A stretch of 64,000 nucleotides of DNA from the NCBI RefSeq assembly GCF_022539665.2, contig NC_081334.1, forward strand, positions 7,782,424 through 7,846,423. Reading direction: 5' to 3'. The notes below the pieces were generated by a model. It searched no databases and had not been told where the DNA came from. It saw only the letters and a program-made list of their open reading frames with translations. The position numbers were made by a program, and so were the translations under genes. The DNA comes from Daphnia carinata. Taxonomy: Eukaryota > Arthropoda > Branchiopoda > Diplostraca > Daphniidae. Below are positions 21,380 to 33,608 of this stretch, piece by piece (within the stretch, counting starts at the first letter, position 1; each line of letters begins with the position of its first letter).

Positions 21380-22369
21380 GCTGAACCCTCACGTACTCCC
21401 GAAATATTGGCTGTATTTTTGCAATTTACGTCACCTATCGTTTAAGTGCACTGTGGAAGATTGTTTAGTACCAGATTATTCACCATTTATTGATGGTTGC
21501 AACTGTATCACTGTTACGAAAAAAATAATAAATTTAAAGAGAATAAAATTTCACTATGCAAAATACGATTGCGTTTTGAATTTTCTAACGGATGCGCTGA
21601 TATGCAACGTGCAAATATGCCTGCCCTCGTTAAGTGTCACAAGAAAACCATTCACATATATGAAACAACCGCCTCTTGTCTATAACTTCCATAGTTTATA
21701 ACACTGATTATAACACAAACTACGGCAAAGTGCAAGAAATTGAATCGATAAACGCCAAACCATAGATATGAGGAATGAACAAGGTTAGACTGCATTTAAA
21801 CATAAACCGTAATTCCAAAGTGCAAATAAAGACGCATACCCGTTTGATTTTCAAATATAAAGCATATATTTGTGCAAATAAATTATGCAAAGCATTTACT
21901 GCAAAGCGCTTAATCATAATCAGGCACCTAACTAGCTACTATGAATTCCACTTCGTTTCTGATCCAAGAACAATTATATTTGCTACATGAAATCTATTTT
22001 CGGTTACGTGACAATGGCGAAAATAAATGAATTGGTACGCAGCGTTTGTTTTCGTGGGTCGCGTCTTTTGTTTTTACGTTTCGGGATAACGATATGGCAG
22101 TGACAACGTAACAAGACGAATTATCGTAGAACATCGAAAACTGTATCCAATTTGCAACGTTTCATTAATTTATTTTTACTTTTGTTTTTTTTTTGTCCCA
22201 AAACTTTCGCCCTCCCCGTGTAAAGATAAAAACAAAAAAGCTCGATTCGTTTCACAGTAATTTCCGCAGCAACTCTCTGGATGAAAGGAAATCGAGAAAC
22301 AATGAGTGAAACGGTGGAAGGTGGAGGCTTCATCCAAAACGCTTATTGTGCGAGTCAGGTAACGTTCCA
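21380..22369. other. Intergenic DNA between members 8 and 9
   Basis: AT-rich with no supported gene. Open frames at 21497-21990 and 22121-22370 lack family signals and overlap on both strands. Confidence 0.5.
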
Positions 22370-22407
22370 TATTTAAGAGGCGAAAATCTCGAGAATAAAT
22401 TATCAGT
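22370..22407 (+). promoter_or_regulatory. Core promoter of member 9
   Basis: TATTTAAG at 22370-22377 and TCAGT at 22403-22407; initiator A 35 bp from the box. The start codon is at 22478. Confidence 0.6.
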
Positions 22408-22477
22408 GTTCGGTGATCTACTCGACATCAACTGACTTCTTCTAGCTCTTAGCTTAATTACCATTTATTTAAGGAAA

Positions 22478-23545
22478 ATGAAAGTTACTCTTCGCTGTCT
22501 GGTTCTTTTCGGTAAAATTTGAAAATCTTTTGATTTTTAATGTCCTACACTTGCTGAAGTATTATAAAAAAAACGTTCATGGAAGAACAATGTCTTTTAA
22601 ATAAGCTGTACAATCTATTGCCCATTTAAGTTGAGAAGCTTTGCAAACGATCAAAATTTCAATGTTTACCTCATTTCATAAAGGTATTGTCGCCGCTCTT
22701 CAAGCAGCTGTGATTAGTCAAGATGAATCTGTTGACGAATCCAAGGGCGAACAGTATCGCGTAAGTCTTTACATTTCTACTTCGTGACTGTTCATATAGA
22801 ATTAATGTAATCAAACTATACGGTGAACTATTAGGAAAAGCGTGGATTCGCAAGCGGTGGAGGTGGATATGGCGGAGGTGGCAGCTCCGGATACGGTGGA
22901 GGAGCCGGCGGTGGAGCTGGTGGATATGGAGTAGGTTATGGTGGAGCCGCAGCTATTGCGCAGGAAGCTGCCAATGCAGCCAAGGCAGCACAGAACGCAC
23001 AGGCCGGAGCTGCAGCTCAGGCTGCCCAACAAGCACAGGCCACCCTTGCTGCACAGGCCGTTCAAGCTGCCCAGCAAGCCCAAGCTGTCGTAGCCGCCAA
23101 ACAGGCCCAAGCTGCCCAGATCTCCCAGGCCGCCCAAGCCGCCCAGGCTGCTGCTTTCGCTGAATCCGCTCAGGCCGCTCAAGCCGCCCAGGCTGTTCAG
23201 GCTGCCGAAGCCACTAAAGTCCAGGCTCTTCAACAGGCTCAGGCTTTGGCCGCTGCTGCTAAAGCTGCGCAGTCTCACGCTGCACAGGCTGTTGCTGCTG
23301 TCCAAGCTGCTCAGGCCCAACAAGCTTCCCAAGCTCAGATGGCCTACCAGGCCCAAGCAAACGCCCAAGCTTTGGCGTACAAACAACAAGCTTCTTTGGC
23401 TGATTTGGCAGCTGCCCAGCAGGCAGCCAACAAGGCTTACTCAGCTGCCCAAGCTGCCCAGGCCACAGCTGTCGGTGGTGGTGGTTCCTACGGTGGATTT
23501 GGCAGCGGTTACGGTGGAAGCTCAGGAGGCTGCCCGGCTTGTTAA
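22478..23545 (+). CDS. Secreted Gly-Tyr/Ala-Gln-rich protein with CxxC end, family member 9
   Basis: Three exons: 22478-22511, 22684-22760, 22835-23545; 273 aa. The signal peptide is MKVTLRCLVLFGIVAALQA, very close to that of member 6. The propeptide ends EQYR and exon 3 opens EKRGFASGGGG (furin site REKR). The mature chain has the usual Gly-Tyr start, Ala/Gln-rich core with the conserved block ASLADLAAAQQAANKAYSAA, and the end GGCPAC. The 239 nt at 23285-23523 match member 6 without a difference although the two genes lie 11 kb apart, while the preceding part differs at many third positions. Confidence 0.85.
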
Positions 23546-23637
23546 ATGTTGTACCCCCGGAACTGTCTACTTGATAAAACTCACCTTGGATAACCTGCTT
23601 ACCAAGAATGTTAAATGTTTACGTCTAATGTCTACCA

Positions 23638-23654
23638 AGATTGTAGATCAATCT
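23638..23654 (+). promoter_or_regulatory. 3' UTR stem-loop, member 9 copy
   Basis: AGATTG-TAGAT-CAATCT: a 6-bp stem with loop TAGAT, 93 nt after the stop codon. Confidence 0.6.
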
Positions 23655-24479
23655 GTTCTTCATAGATACGCTATGTTGTGAAGAGTTTCAAGCAAATACA
23701 TTCACTGTGGTCGCTTAAATGAATTAATCCTATTCTACTTGCACTACGTCCACTACGTCCATTAAAAGCAAACCAAACATGATCATTTTTTTTTTAGACC
23801 TACGAATATAACCTCAATTACGCCAAACCCACTTTCACGATACCTTCCTTCTAGCGAAATCTGGTCACTAAAGAACAATTGAAAGATAAAGGGAAAATGA
23901 AATGAAAATACCTCGACAATCTCGGTGCTCGACCACCTCGATATACTGTAGGTGTCACTGAATCATGGACGTTAATATAAACGTTCACGAATTTACGTCG
24001 TTTCCAACCCCAATAATGTATTAGCTGATAATTCAAAATCATTTCTCTTGCGACCAATGCAAATACAATCCATCGCTATGAACCCGCAAGAGAACGTTGT
24101 GGTGGGTTGAAACAATCACCATGAATGCAGTGAACGCAGATGAGTTCTCTTGGTTTATGCGAGGCTCATAATTGGCGTTATCGTTGCAACTTTTTGCATT
24201 GCATTATACCCATGTGTGTGTCACGCTCGCAAATGTTATCGTTCATGATTTCATGGAGCACTAGTGTTAACAGTGAATGTTTTGTGGTGCATAAAGAAGC
24301 AAAAAGTCCTTTATGGGTTTCAACAGCAGTAATATTTATAGCAAATGAACGGAGCTGAATCGACAGTCCAACAGAAATTGCGGGAGTATGCAAGAACATG
24401 TAAATTGTTAAATATGTGTCTGCAGCAAAACAATATGATTGTTTCTATCATTTGCCACACATCACATCAAATGGAATTT
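23655..24479. other. Convergent intergenic DNA between members 9 and 10
   Basis: The genes on either side point toward each other. No coding exon recognised; the frames at 23851-24358 lack support. Confidence 0.5.
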
Positions 24480-25571
24480 TTAACAGCCCGGGCAACCACC
24501 GTGTCCTCCGCCGTATCCTCCGCCGAATCCGCCATAGGATCCACCTCCACCAACGGCAGTAGCTTGGGCGGCTTGGGCGGCCGAGTAGGCCTTGTTGGCG
24601 GCCTGCTGGGCGGCAGCAAGATCAGCCAATGCAGCTTGCTGTTTGTAAGCCAAGGCTTGGGCGTTTGCTTGAGCCTGATATGCCATTTGTGCCTGAGTAG
24701 CTTGTTGGGCTTGGGCGGCCTGAAGGGAAGCGACTGCTTGTGCGGCGTGGGCTTGGGCAGCCTTGGCAGCAGCAGCTATAGCTTGGGCTTGTTGGATAGC
24801 TTGAACTTTGGTAGCTTCAGCAGCCTGGACAGCCTGAGCAGCTTGGGCGGCCTGTGCTGATTCGGCGAAAGCTGCAGCCTGGGCAGCCTGAGCAGCCTGT
24901 GAGATTTGGGCGGCTTGCGCCTGTTTGGCTGCTGTAACTGCTTGGGCTTGCTGAGCTGCCTGAACGGCTTGTGCCGCAAGGGTGGCCTGTGCTTGTTGGG
25001 CAGCCTGAGCTGCAGCTCCGGCCTGTGCGTTCTGTGCCGCCTTTGCTACATTAGCGGCTTCCTGTGCAATAGCTGCGGCACCACCATAACCTACTCCATA
25101 TCCACCAGCTCCACCACCAGCTCCTCCACCGTATCCGGAGCCACCACCTCCGTATCCGCCTCCACCGCTTGCGAATCCTCTCTTGTCCTAACCATGGGCA
25201 AATTGTTTTGGTTTCATAGGCTGATAGGTAACTTTGTTTTACAACGTGAGTGAACGTAAAACTTACACGGGGCTGTTCTTCGATGTTTGGCGTAGAGGAT
25301 TCGGTTTCATTGTGAGCCGACGCGTGAACAGTAACCAAGAAACCTTTGGGTTAACAAAAACAATATGAACATTTTGCAATTACAAACGCAAGAAAGTGGT
25401 CTATTTACTGGGATAATTTACCACAATTATTTTTTACCATAATTGTTAACTTAATATTTGTATAACAACTTTTCTTCGAAGAAAATACAATCTTTTCTTT
25501 CGGATAAATTAAGAAAATGATTAGCATGGGAACTTACCGATAACGAGGACACAGAAAATAGTAATATTCAT
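24480..25571 (-). CDS. Secreted Gly-Tyr/Ala-Gln-rich protein with CxxC end, family member 10
   Basis: Minus strand, three exons in coding order: 25571-25538, 25343-25267, 25187-24480; 272 aa. The signal peptide is MNITIFCVLVIGFLVTVHASA. The propeptide has a possible N-glycosylation site (NET) and ends EQPR; exon 3 opens DKRGFASGGGG (furin site RDKR). Exon 3 is 708 nt, one codon shorter than in members 6, 8 and 9, and ends GGHGGCPGC rather than GGCPAC, a variant shared with members 11 and 12. The Ala/Gln core is the most diverged of the large-exon group at DNA level. No stem-loop seen in the 3' flank. Confidence 0.85.
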
Positions 25572-25624
25572 GTTGGCTTTGAAGTCTGTCAATTCAGAAC
25601 TGCATCAAGTGTTCACTGCACGAC

Positions 25625-25726
25625 GACTGATGGTCATCATCGAATCCATTTCCGCTTTATATAGTCAACCTCTCGTGTTGGAGCCATGTCTCGTGTCCAT
25701 CAAGCAGCATGGTTATGCACGGCTGC
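25625..25726 (-). promoter_or_regulatory. Promoter of member 10
   Basis: On the minus strand TATATAAAG (plus 25655-25663) is followed about 32 bp later by GACCATCAGTC (plus 25625-25635). An 18-nt block at plus 25709-25726 differs by one base from a block at 27722-27739 before member 11, at nearly the same distance from the TATA box. The two promoters are thus related. Confidence 0.6.
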
Positions 25727-26366
25727 AATTAGAAAAGAATACCTTTCATTTAGTCGACCTACTTTAATTTTTTTCTTACAAATGTTTGTGCATCTTTTCA
25801 TCGATAAGAAAGTGTCGCTGACGTTATCAAAATCAAAAGAAGCCTTTATCAATGTTTAAGCTGCGTTTTTAATGAGAATGCTTTATGCTTAGTTCTCGTC
25901 ATCTTCAAGAAACAGTAGACAGGTGGGTTCAATTCATTTCCAAATGAGGAGGAAAGTGAACTGATCAATTTATAGTCTTATGCAATGAAGCTAGCGTGGA
26001 CTTCGCTATTAATAATGCCAGAAAATTACCATAGATATTCACGGACTACTTCACATTTTTTATTAGATTGATTTGTTTACAGGATCAAGTGTTAGTCTCA
26101 CTTGAATCTTCAAGTACCATTTATGTTTTTTGGTATTATGATAGATGAAGGAAAATCTGATTTTCTATAAGCATATCTTTACTTGTTTTTAGCCTCTCAT
26201 TCGCAACCTAATTGTTTGCATCTTGTACGCGAAAGCGTAACTGAAGTTTACGGTAATTTAGCGTGTGCCTCACTGACCAACGGATATGCTCAAGACAAGT
26301 TCAGTAGGGTTGCAATGTATGCTTTCGTTCTGTGTATTTTCATGAAAAAACAAGACAGGATTGCAT
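25727..26366. other. Intergenic DNA between members 10 and 11
   Basis: No gene recognised. Upstream sequence of member 10 and distal 3' sequence of member 11. A GGAAAGTGAA motif occurs at about 25948. Confidence 0.45.
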
Positions 26367-26387
26367 AAAGATTGATCTACAATCTTT
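26367..26387 (-). promoter_or_regulatory. 3' UTR stem-loop, member 11 copy
   Basis: Read on the minus strand: arms AAAGATTG and CAATCTTT around loop TAGAT. This is a perfect 8-bp stem, the strongest of the four copies, 185 nt after the stop codon. Confidence 0.65.
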
Positions 26388-26571
26388 CAATTGATAATTT
26401 CCAAAAATTCTTTGCTAATAGCACTCCAATAGCGGACTACTCAACAAACATTGAATCCAACAAAAGCTTAACTATTAAATCGATTTCAGGAAGCTGACGC
26501 TCAGGATCAAATGCTCGGAGTGTGACGACGTCGTTCATTGTAATTGCTTAGTTTTCCAGTTATCAGAAAAC

Positions 26572-27576
26572 TTAACAACCCGGGCATCCACCGTGTCCAC
26601 CACCGTATCCACCGCCAAATCCACCGTACGATCCACCACCACCAACAGCAGTAGCTTGGGCAGCTTGAGCGGCTGAGTAAGCCTTGTTGGCCGCTTGCTG
26701 GGCAGCTGCCAAATCAGCCAAAGAAGCTTGTTGTTTGTACGCCAAAGCTTGGGCGTTTGCTTGAGCCTGGTAGGCCATCTGAGCTTGGGAAGCTTGTTGG
26801 GCCTGAGCGGCTTGAAGTGAGGCAACAGCCTGAGCAGCATGAGACTGGGCAGCTTTAGCAGCAGCGGCCAAAGCCTGTGCCTGTTGAAGAGCCTGTACCT
26901 TCGTGGCTTCGGCAGCCTGGACGGCCTGAGCAGCTTGAGCGGCTTGTGCTGATTCGGCAAAAGCTGCGGCCTGCGCAGCTTGAGCGGCTTGGGAGATTTG
27001 GGCGGCTTGTGCCTGTTTGGCTGCTACAACAGCCTGGGCCTGCTGAGCTGCTTGAGTGGCCTGTGCAGCAAGGGTAGCCTGTGCTTGTTGGGCGGCCTGG
27101 GATGCAGCAGCAGCCTGAGCATTCTGGGCTGCCTTTGCTGCATTAGCGGCCTCTTGTGCAATGGCAGCAGCACCACCATAACCTACTCCATATCCGCCCG
27201 CTCCTCCACCAGCTCCTCCGCCATACCCAGAACCGCCACCTCCGTATCCGCCGCCGCCACTTGCGTATCCACGCTTATCCTGTCAATGGATGTACATTGA
27301 ATTTTCACAAAGTAACGAAACATGAATGTTCGCGTTGTGCGGATCTACTTACACGAGCCTGGATGTCGGTTTCATTGACGGCTGAAGCATGAAGAGCAGC
27401 TACGAAACCTGAACAAAAAACAATTACCTTAGATTAGGCTTAGAAATGCCGGATTTCTAAATACATTTGACATTTCTTGTGTTCTTTGTCGTAATCTGGT
27501 ACCAGACTTACTAGAAAATCGAAAGAAAAAATCATGGCTTACCAAAAATCATGACAAAATGCAAAGCAGTCTTCAT
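26572..27576 (-). CDS. Secreted Gly-Tyr/Ala-Gln-rich protein with CxxC end, family member 11
   Basis: Minus strand, three exons in coding order: 27576-27543, 27408-27353, 27279-26572; 265 aa. The signal peptide is MKTALHFVMIFGFVAALHASA. The short propeptide has an NET site and ends IQAR; exon 3 opens DKRGYASGGGG (furin site RDKR). Exon 3 is 708 nt and almost identical to that of member 12, which lies inverted 1.9 kb away, whereas exons 1 and 2 differ clearly between the two. The end is GGHGGCPGC. The contrast between exon 3 and the rest suggests gene conversion limited to exon 3. Confidence 0.85.
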
Positions 27577-27644
27577 TTCTAATTAAGCGAATGCTTGTGC
27601 CCTGAACGATTAAACAGAACTGTAACAAGTAATGAATGAAAACA

Positions 27645-27739
27645 GACTGATGGTCAGTGTTGGCTCTGTTCCATCCTTAAATAGTCAATCTACATTTTAC
27701 GGTCAGCAACGTCCAAAGAGTATGGTCATGCACGGCTGC
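27645..27739 (-). promoter_or_regulatory. Promoter of member 11
   Basis: On the minus strand a TATTTAAG box (plus 27676-27683) is followed about 32 bp later by GACCATCAGTC (plus 27645-27655). The upstream block at plus 27722-27739 matches member 10's block with one mismatch (GCACGGCTGC core, plus strand). Confidence 0.6.
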
Positions 27740-28755
27740 CGTAAGAAGCCATAGCTTTCATTTTCTTAGATAATAGTCCCACTAACTTCGTTACCATTTC
27801 CCGTTTGATAGAACACGAAAAAAAAAATTGGTTGAACAGAAGCGTAGCACAACAAATCATAACGGAAACGCCTCATTTCATTTTGGTCATTCCTTGTTCT
27901 GAATGAAAAGAAAGAGCCCGGCTTCATGTTGGCATAATTAGCGTCAATAATCAGATTGAACAACGGTAAATAAAATGAGGAACGTTCCAACTACGCAAAT
28001 GATTAAGCAAACGTACTTCACCCTTTACAATTATGATCAACCTACGCATCCGTTTGGGATTTATGCTTGACTAAGACATGTCAGCGTTCTTGCACGGACA
28101 ACATCATTATATCGGAATTCACCGACTGTTTGAATGAATAAAAACAACTTTGTCTTGCCAGCAGACTAATGCTACCGTATACAGAAGAAAGAAAGCGCCC
28201 TTAAATCCATAAATTTATGTCGTTATTCATCTTTTTTTTTTAAGTTTCAATACAATCTCAATTGTTTTTCGACTTTGTGCTCTACCCAATCCAATTTCTC
28301 TTTTCCCAATTATCAATAGGCGGATATTGAATTTTCTCCAAACTCGAAACTTGAGATGTAGTTGCCAGTTGTCCTAACGGACAATGAATTGGTGCCTAGG
28401 ACAGAGAGCGTTCGATCAATGGTTTTCAACTGACGGAATGACGTTGCACCTGAAAATTGCACGCCCTGTTAACGCTAACACAAAAACTTTGCAGCTTACA
28501 AGGCCACTTTCACATAATGGACGATCAGTTTCATTCACAGAATCGAGAAAGGAAGTCATTAAGCAGAGAATCAAGTTCTATGTTATCACCCTTCTAGTTG
28601 AGTATTGTTTAATACAAATTGAAAAACACATAGGCCTATAATCTTCCTAGAAACGAAAGAAAAGGCTCCTATCAAAAGAGCTTTCTGATTGGAACGGAAC
28701 AATACCCGTGGTCAGAATGTTTGATGATCAAGAACTTAATTCAAGTATAGGCAGG
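27740..28755. other. Divergent intergenic DNA between members 11 and 12
   Basis: About 1 kb between divergent promoters. No gene supported; the frame at 28384-28641 has no family signature. Confidence 0.5.
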
Positions 28756-28790
28756 TATTTAAGATGCCTCAGCGCAGAAACCTGATCAGC
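28756..28790 (+). promoter_or_regulatory. Core promoter of member 12
   Basis: TATTTAAG at 28756-28763 and TCAGCAGTT from 28786, initiator A 32 bp downstream. The start codon is at 28905. Confidence 0.58.
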
Positions 28791-28904
28791 AGTTCCCACC
28801 TAAGCTTCACAGCGTAAACAACAGAGTTACACAGAGCGTGCTATCGAAGTTCCTCATCACAACTTATTGGCCAATCTTCTCTTTAGTTTACTGCTTTGAG
28901 AAAA

Positions 28905-29922
28905 ATGAAACTCACTCTGTACTCCCTTGTTCTCTGTGGTATATTACAGTTTATCAAATTCTTAGTTTTATACTTTTTAATCGACTAATCCAAGCTAAAA
29001 TAATAGTGAACATGTTACTTGTTCGGAAACGCAACATATAACAACAGTTTATTCATATTGGCAGGTTTGGTGGTAGCATTACATGCCAGTCGACTCCCCG
29101 AGACGGATGTAACCGAAAAAAAGGAAACGATCGCAGAGGCAGAGAAGCAACCCAGAGTAAGAAAACTATGAACCTTCAAATGAAAAAAATAGATGAATTT
29201 CAATATTGCTCTAGGATAAACGTGGATTCGCAAGTGGCGGCGGCGGATACGGAGGTGGCGGTTCTGGGTATGGCGGAGGAGCTGGTGGAGGAGCGGGCGG
29301 ATATGGAGTAGGTTATGGTGGTGCTGCTGCCATTGCACAAGAGGCCGCTAATGCAGCAAAGGCAGCCCAGAATGCTCAGGCTGCTGCTGCATCCCAGGCC
29401 GCCCAACAAGCACAGGCTACCCTTGCTGCACAGGCCACTCAAGCCGCTCAGCAGGCCCAGGCTGTTGTAGCAGCCAAACAGGCACAAGCCGCCCAAATCT
29501 CCCAAGCCGCTCAAGCTGCGCAGGCCGCAGCTTTTGCCGAATCAGCACAAGCCGCTCAAGCTGCTCAGGCCGTTCAGGCTGCTGAAGCCACGAAGGTACA
29601 GGCTCTTCAACAGGCACAGGCTTTGGCCGCTGCTGCTAAAGCTGCCCAGTCTCATGCTGCTCAGGCTGTTGCCTCACTTCAAGCCGCTCAGGCCCAACAA
29701 GCTTCCCAAGCTCAGATGGCCTACCAGGCTCAAGCAAACGCCCAAGCTTTGGCGTACAAACAACAAGCTTCATTAGCTGATTTGGCTGCTGCTCAGCAAG
29801 CGGCCAACAAGGCCTACTCAGCTGCCCAGGCCGCCCAAGCTACTGCTGTTGGTGGCGGCGGATCTTATGGTGGATTTGGCGGCGGATACGGCGGAGGACA
29901 TGGTGGCTGCCCAGGATGCTAA
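28905..29922 (+). CDS. Secreted Gly-Tyr/Ala-Gln-rich protein with CxxC end, family member 12
   Basis: Three exons: 28905-28938, 29065-29156, 29215-29922; 277 aa. The signal peptide is MKLTLYSLVLCGLVVALHAS. The propeptide is the longest of the large-exon group, strongly charged (TEKKETIAEAEKQPR), and exon 3 opens DKRGFASGGGG (furin site RDKR). Exon 3 is 708 nt, near-identical to member 11 in inverted orientation, and ends GGHGGCPGC. It is the last member seen; the cluster stops here. No stem-loop like those of members 6, 7, 9 and 11 was seen in the 3' flank. Confidence 0.85.
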
Positions 29923-30533
29923 AATTCTCCGCGTGGCCAGCGCCACCTCTGATGTTTTTTTCCCATTTCTTTTAAAATAACACATTGATTGTGCATGTTT
30001 CACGGTATAGATTTATGACGATAATCAAATATATTATTATAAAAAAAGAAATCCTTAAGAGTGAATTTTCCTTAGCTATGTATGCATAAAGTAGACCGAA
30101 ATAGTCGCCAACAAGCAACCAACCGTTGAAACAACCGAACGCCATGATTTCGCTTATTCATACCAAATACTGTACCGCGGTAAATTCAAATCGTTAATTT
30201 ATCGCTGATAAAGTCGAGTGGAATCGACAGATAACGTCCAAGTTTATCGCATAAATACCTTTGATCTAAGAATCTCATATTTCAGGTTCCCAACACTTAA
30301 AGACAGGTATGATCAGTACACCGGTTTTTAGTGCAATTTTGTAATAATTTTTTATTTGCGATAGTAAATGAATACTCAAGTCATACACAGGTTTCATTAC
30401 CACACCGTTACAGCATTTGTTCCTAGCAGTTTCTCATATACAACTGCCAGGGTATGATCAGTACTTTCATCCTAATGTCATGCAAGTCATGAAATTTGGA
30501 AAACAATAAAATATTTATCTTTTGGTGCGATCT
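29923..30533. other. Intergenic DNA, 3' ends of member 12 and UBE2J1
   Basis: The genes converge here. TTTATT at 30351-30356 (AATAAA on the minus strand) is a plausible polyadenylation signal for UBE2J1. Nothing else recognised. Confidence 0.5.
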
Positions 30534-31490
30534 TCATGCCATCATTAATGAGGCAAATCGCCGGAACACAAGAATTGCTAAAGCCACAATGATGGCAGCG
30601 ATAATATAGTTGTATGAAACATCATTATTATTCGTACTGGGTGCTGCTGCTGGTTGTTGCAGTTGCTGCTGAGTGATAGCAGTGGGCTCTTCTGTATGTA
30701 CAGGTTCTTGTATGGGGTTTTCGTTGTTTGATTCACCCTTCATTGTAACTTGAGCAGCTATTTCCCTAGCCTCTGCTTGAACAGCTTCATTTTCGTTTGT
30801 CGATTGACTGGGTTCTTGAAGAAGATTAACAATTTTTCCACATTCAGGGCACACAAATTCCAAGGATTTCTTTGCAAGCCTTTGCCTTTCTTCTTTGGTA
30901 TAGTCTAGAGATGCAATTGCCCCCATACCAGGAGAAGGCATGAAGCCTATTATTGCTAACAAGGCTGTTCGAATAGACCACGAAGGAAGCCAAGATTCAG
31001 GATGGTGGCCAGATATACTAAGGCAAATTTTTCTATTTACTTCAAACCGCCCATTAGGCTACAAAAAAGAAAGAAAAAAGTCAAAACATAAATTTTTGTT
31101 TTACATTTAGGATTATGATTATGGTATACCGTGAGGAGCATAATGCTTGGAGGTTTCAGAGGATATTCAGGAGGAAGTGAAATCCTACCGTGATAAACTC
31201 CACCTTCAAAATCCGAGTCAGCTGGGCCTCTTACAGAGAAATGCCATTCAAACAAATTGTCATCAACTGGCTGGGCAAAGTATTCTGCTGTGGGTTGAGA
31301 CAGCTCTTGGGCTTCACGCATAAGCCTTTTCACAGCTATAAAAACAGTAAATCAATAAAAAATTCTTATTAAAAAGGCAAAATAATACGAGAAAAATAGT
31401 ATAAACAGCTGATGTAACAAAACACTTATCGTGGAATAGCATAGCAACCAAGTTATTACCGGGACTTTTCATGTTGTATTTGTTTTCCAT
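30534..31490 (-). CDS. Ube2j1: Ubiquitin-conjugating enzyme E2 J1 (UBC6-type)
   Basis: Minus strand, three exons in coding order: 31490-31460, 31335-31130, 31058-30534; 253 aa. It starts MENKYNMKSP, like vertebrate UBE2J1. The UBC fold follows, with DNLFEWHFSVRGP, GGVYHGRISLPPEYP and the active-site region KICLSISGHHPE; the catalytic cysteine is residue 91. Then come LPSWSIRTALLAIIGFMP, a low-complexity linker and a C-terminal membrane anchor (IIAAIIVALAILVF). The family is a tail-anchored ER enzyme that ubiquitinates misfolded ER proteins (ERAD). The lack of a canonical HPN motif is normal for UBC6-type enzymes. It is divergent from NSUN4. Confidence 0.93.
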
Positions 31491-31782
31491 TGTACTAACT
31501 GCACTTCGGGAAGAATGCAGAAACAAAAATGGAAACTTAGAACTGAATGTTCCAACCTGGATATCACACTGAGTTAAGTTGAATGCGCTATGACGTATCG
31601 AAACGCCAATTGTCAATGGCCAAGTACACCAGTAATGTTATTTTTACTGTCGATTTTTTCTCTTCACAGATGGCGTTAGAATTGCAATCGTCTGCTTTAT
31701 TTGATATTTCAATATCGATGTACACGTGCATGAAGGACGCATCAAAATTATACTGTTGTAAAATTTTAAATAGTTATGCGAA
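31491..31782. promoter_or_regulatory. Shared divergent promoter of UBE2J1 and NSUN4
   Basis: Only 292 bp separate the two start codons. No TATA box in either direction, as is usual for housekeeping divergent pairs. An overlapping 105-codon frame (31583-31900) is out of frame with NSUN4 and not accepted. Confidence 0.5.

Positions 31783-33608
<1,826 letters not shown>

Noticed and set aside
22811-23389. Long antisense frame (192 codons) rich in Leu, Ser, Gly and Cys opposite member 9; similar ones lie opposite members 6, 8 and 10-12
   Set aside because: They are complements of Ala (GCN) and Gln (CAR) codons, which rarely give antisense stops. No signal peptide or splice logic of their own.
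2374-29922. Idea that the Ala-rich proteins are type I-like antifreeze proteins
   Set aside because: No 11-residue Thr-Ala spacing; Gln rather than Thr recurs, and the Gly-Tyr and Cys ends do not fit.
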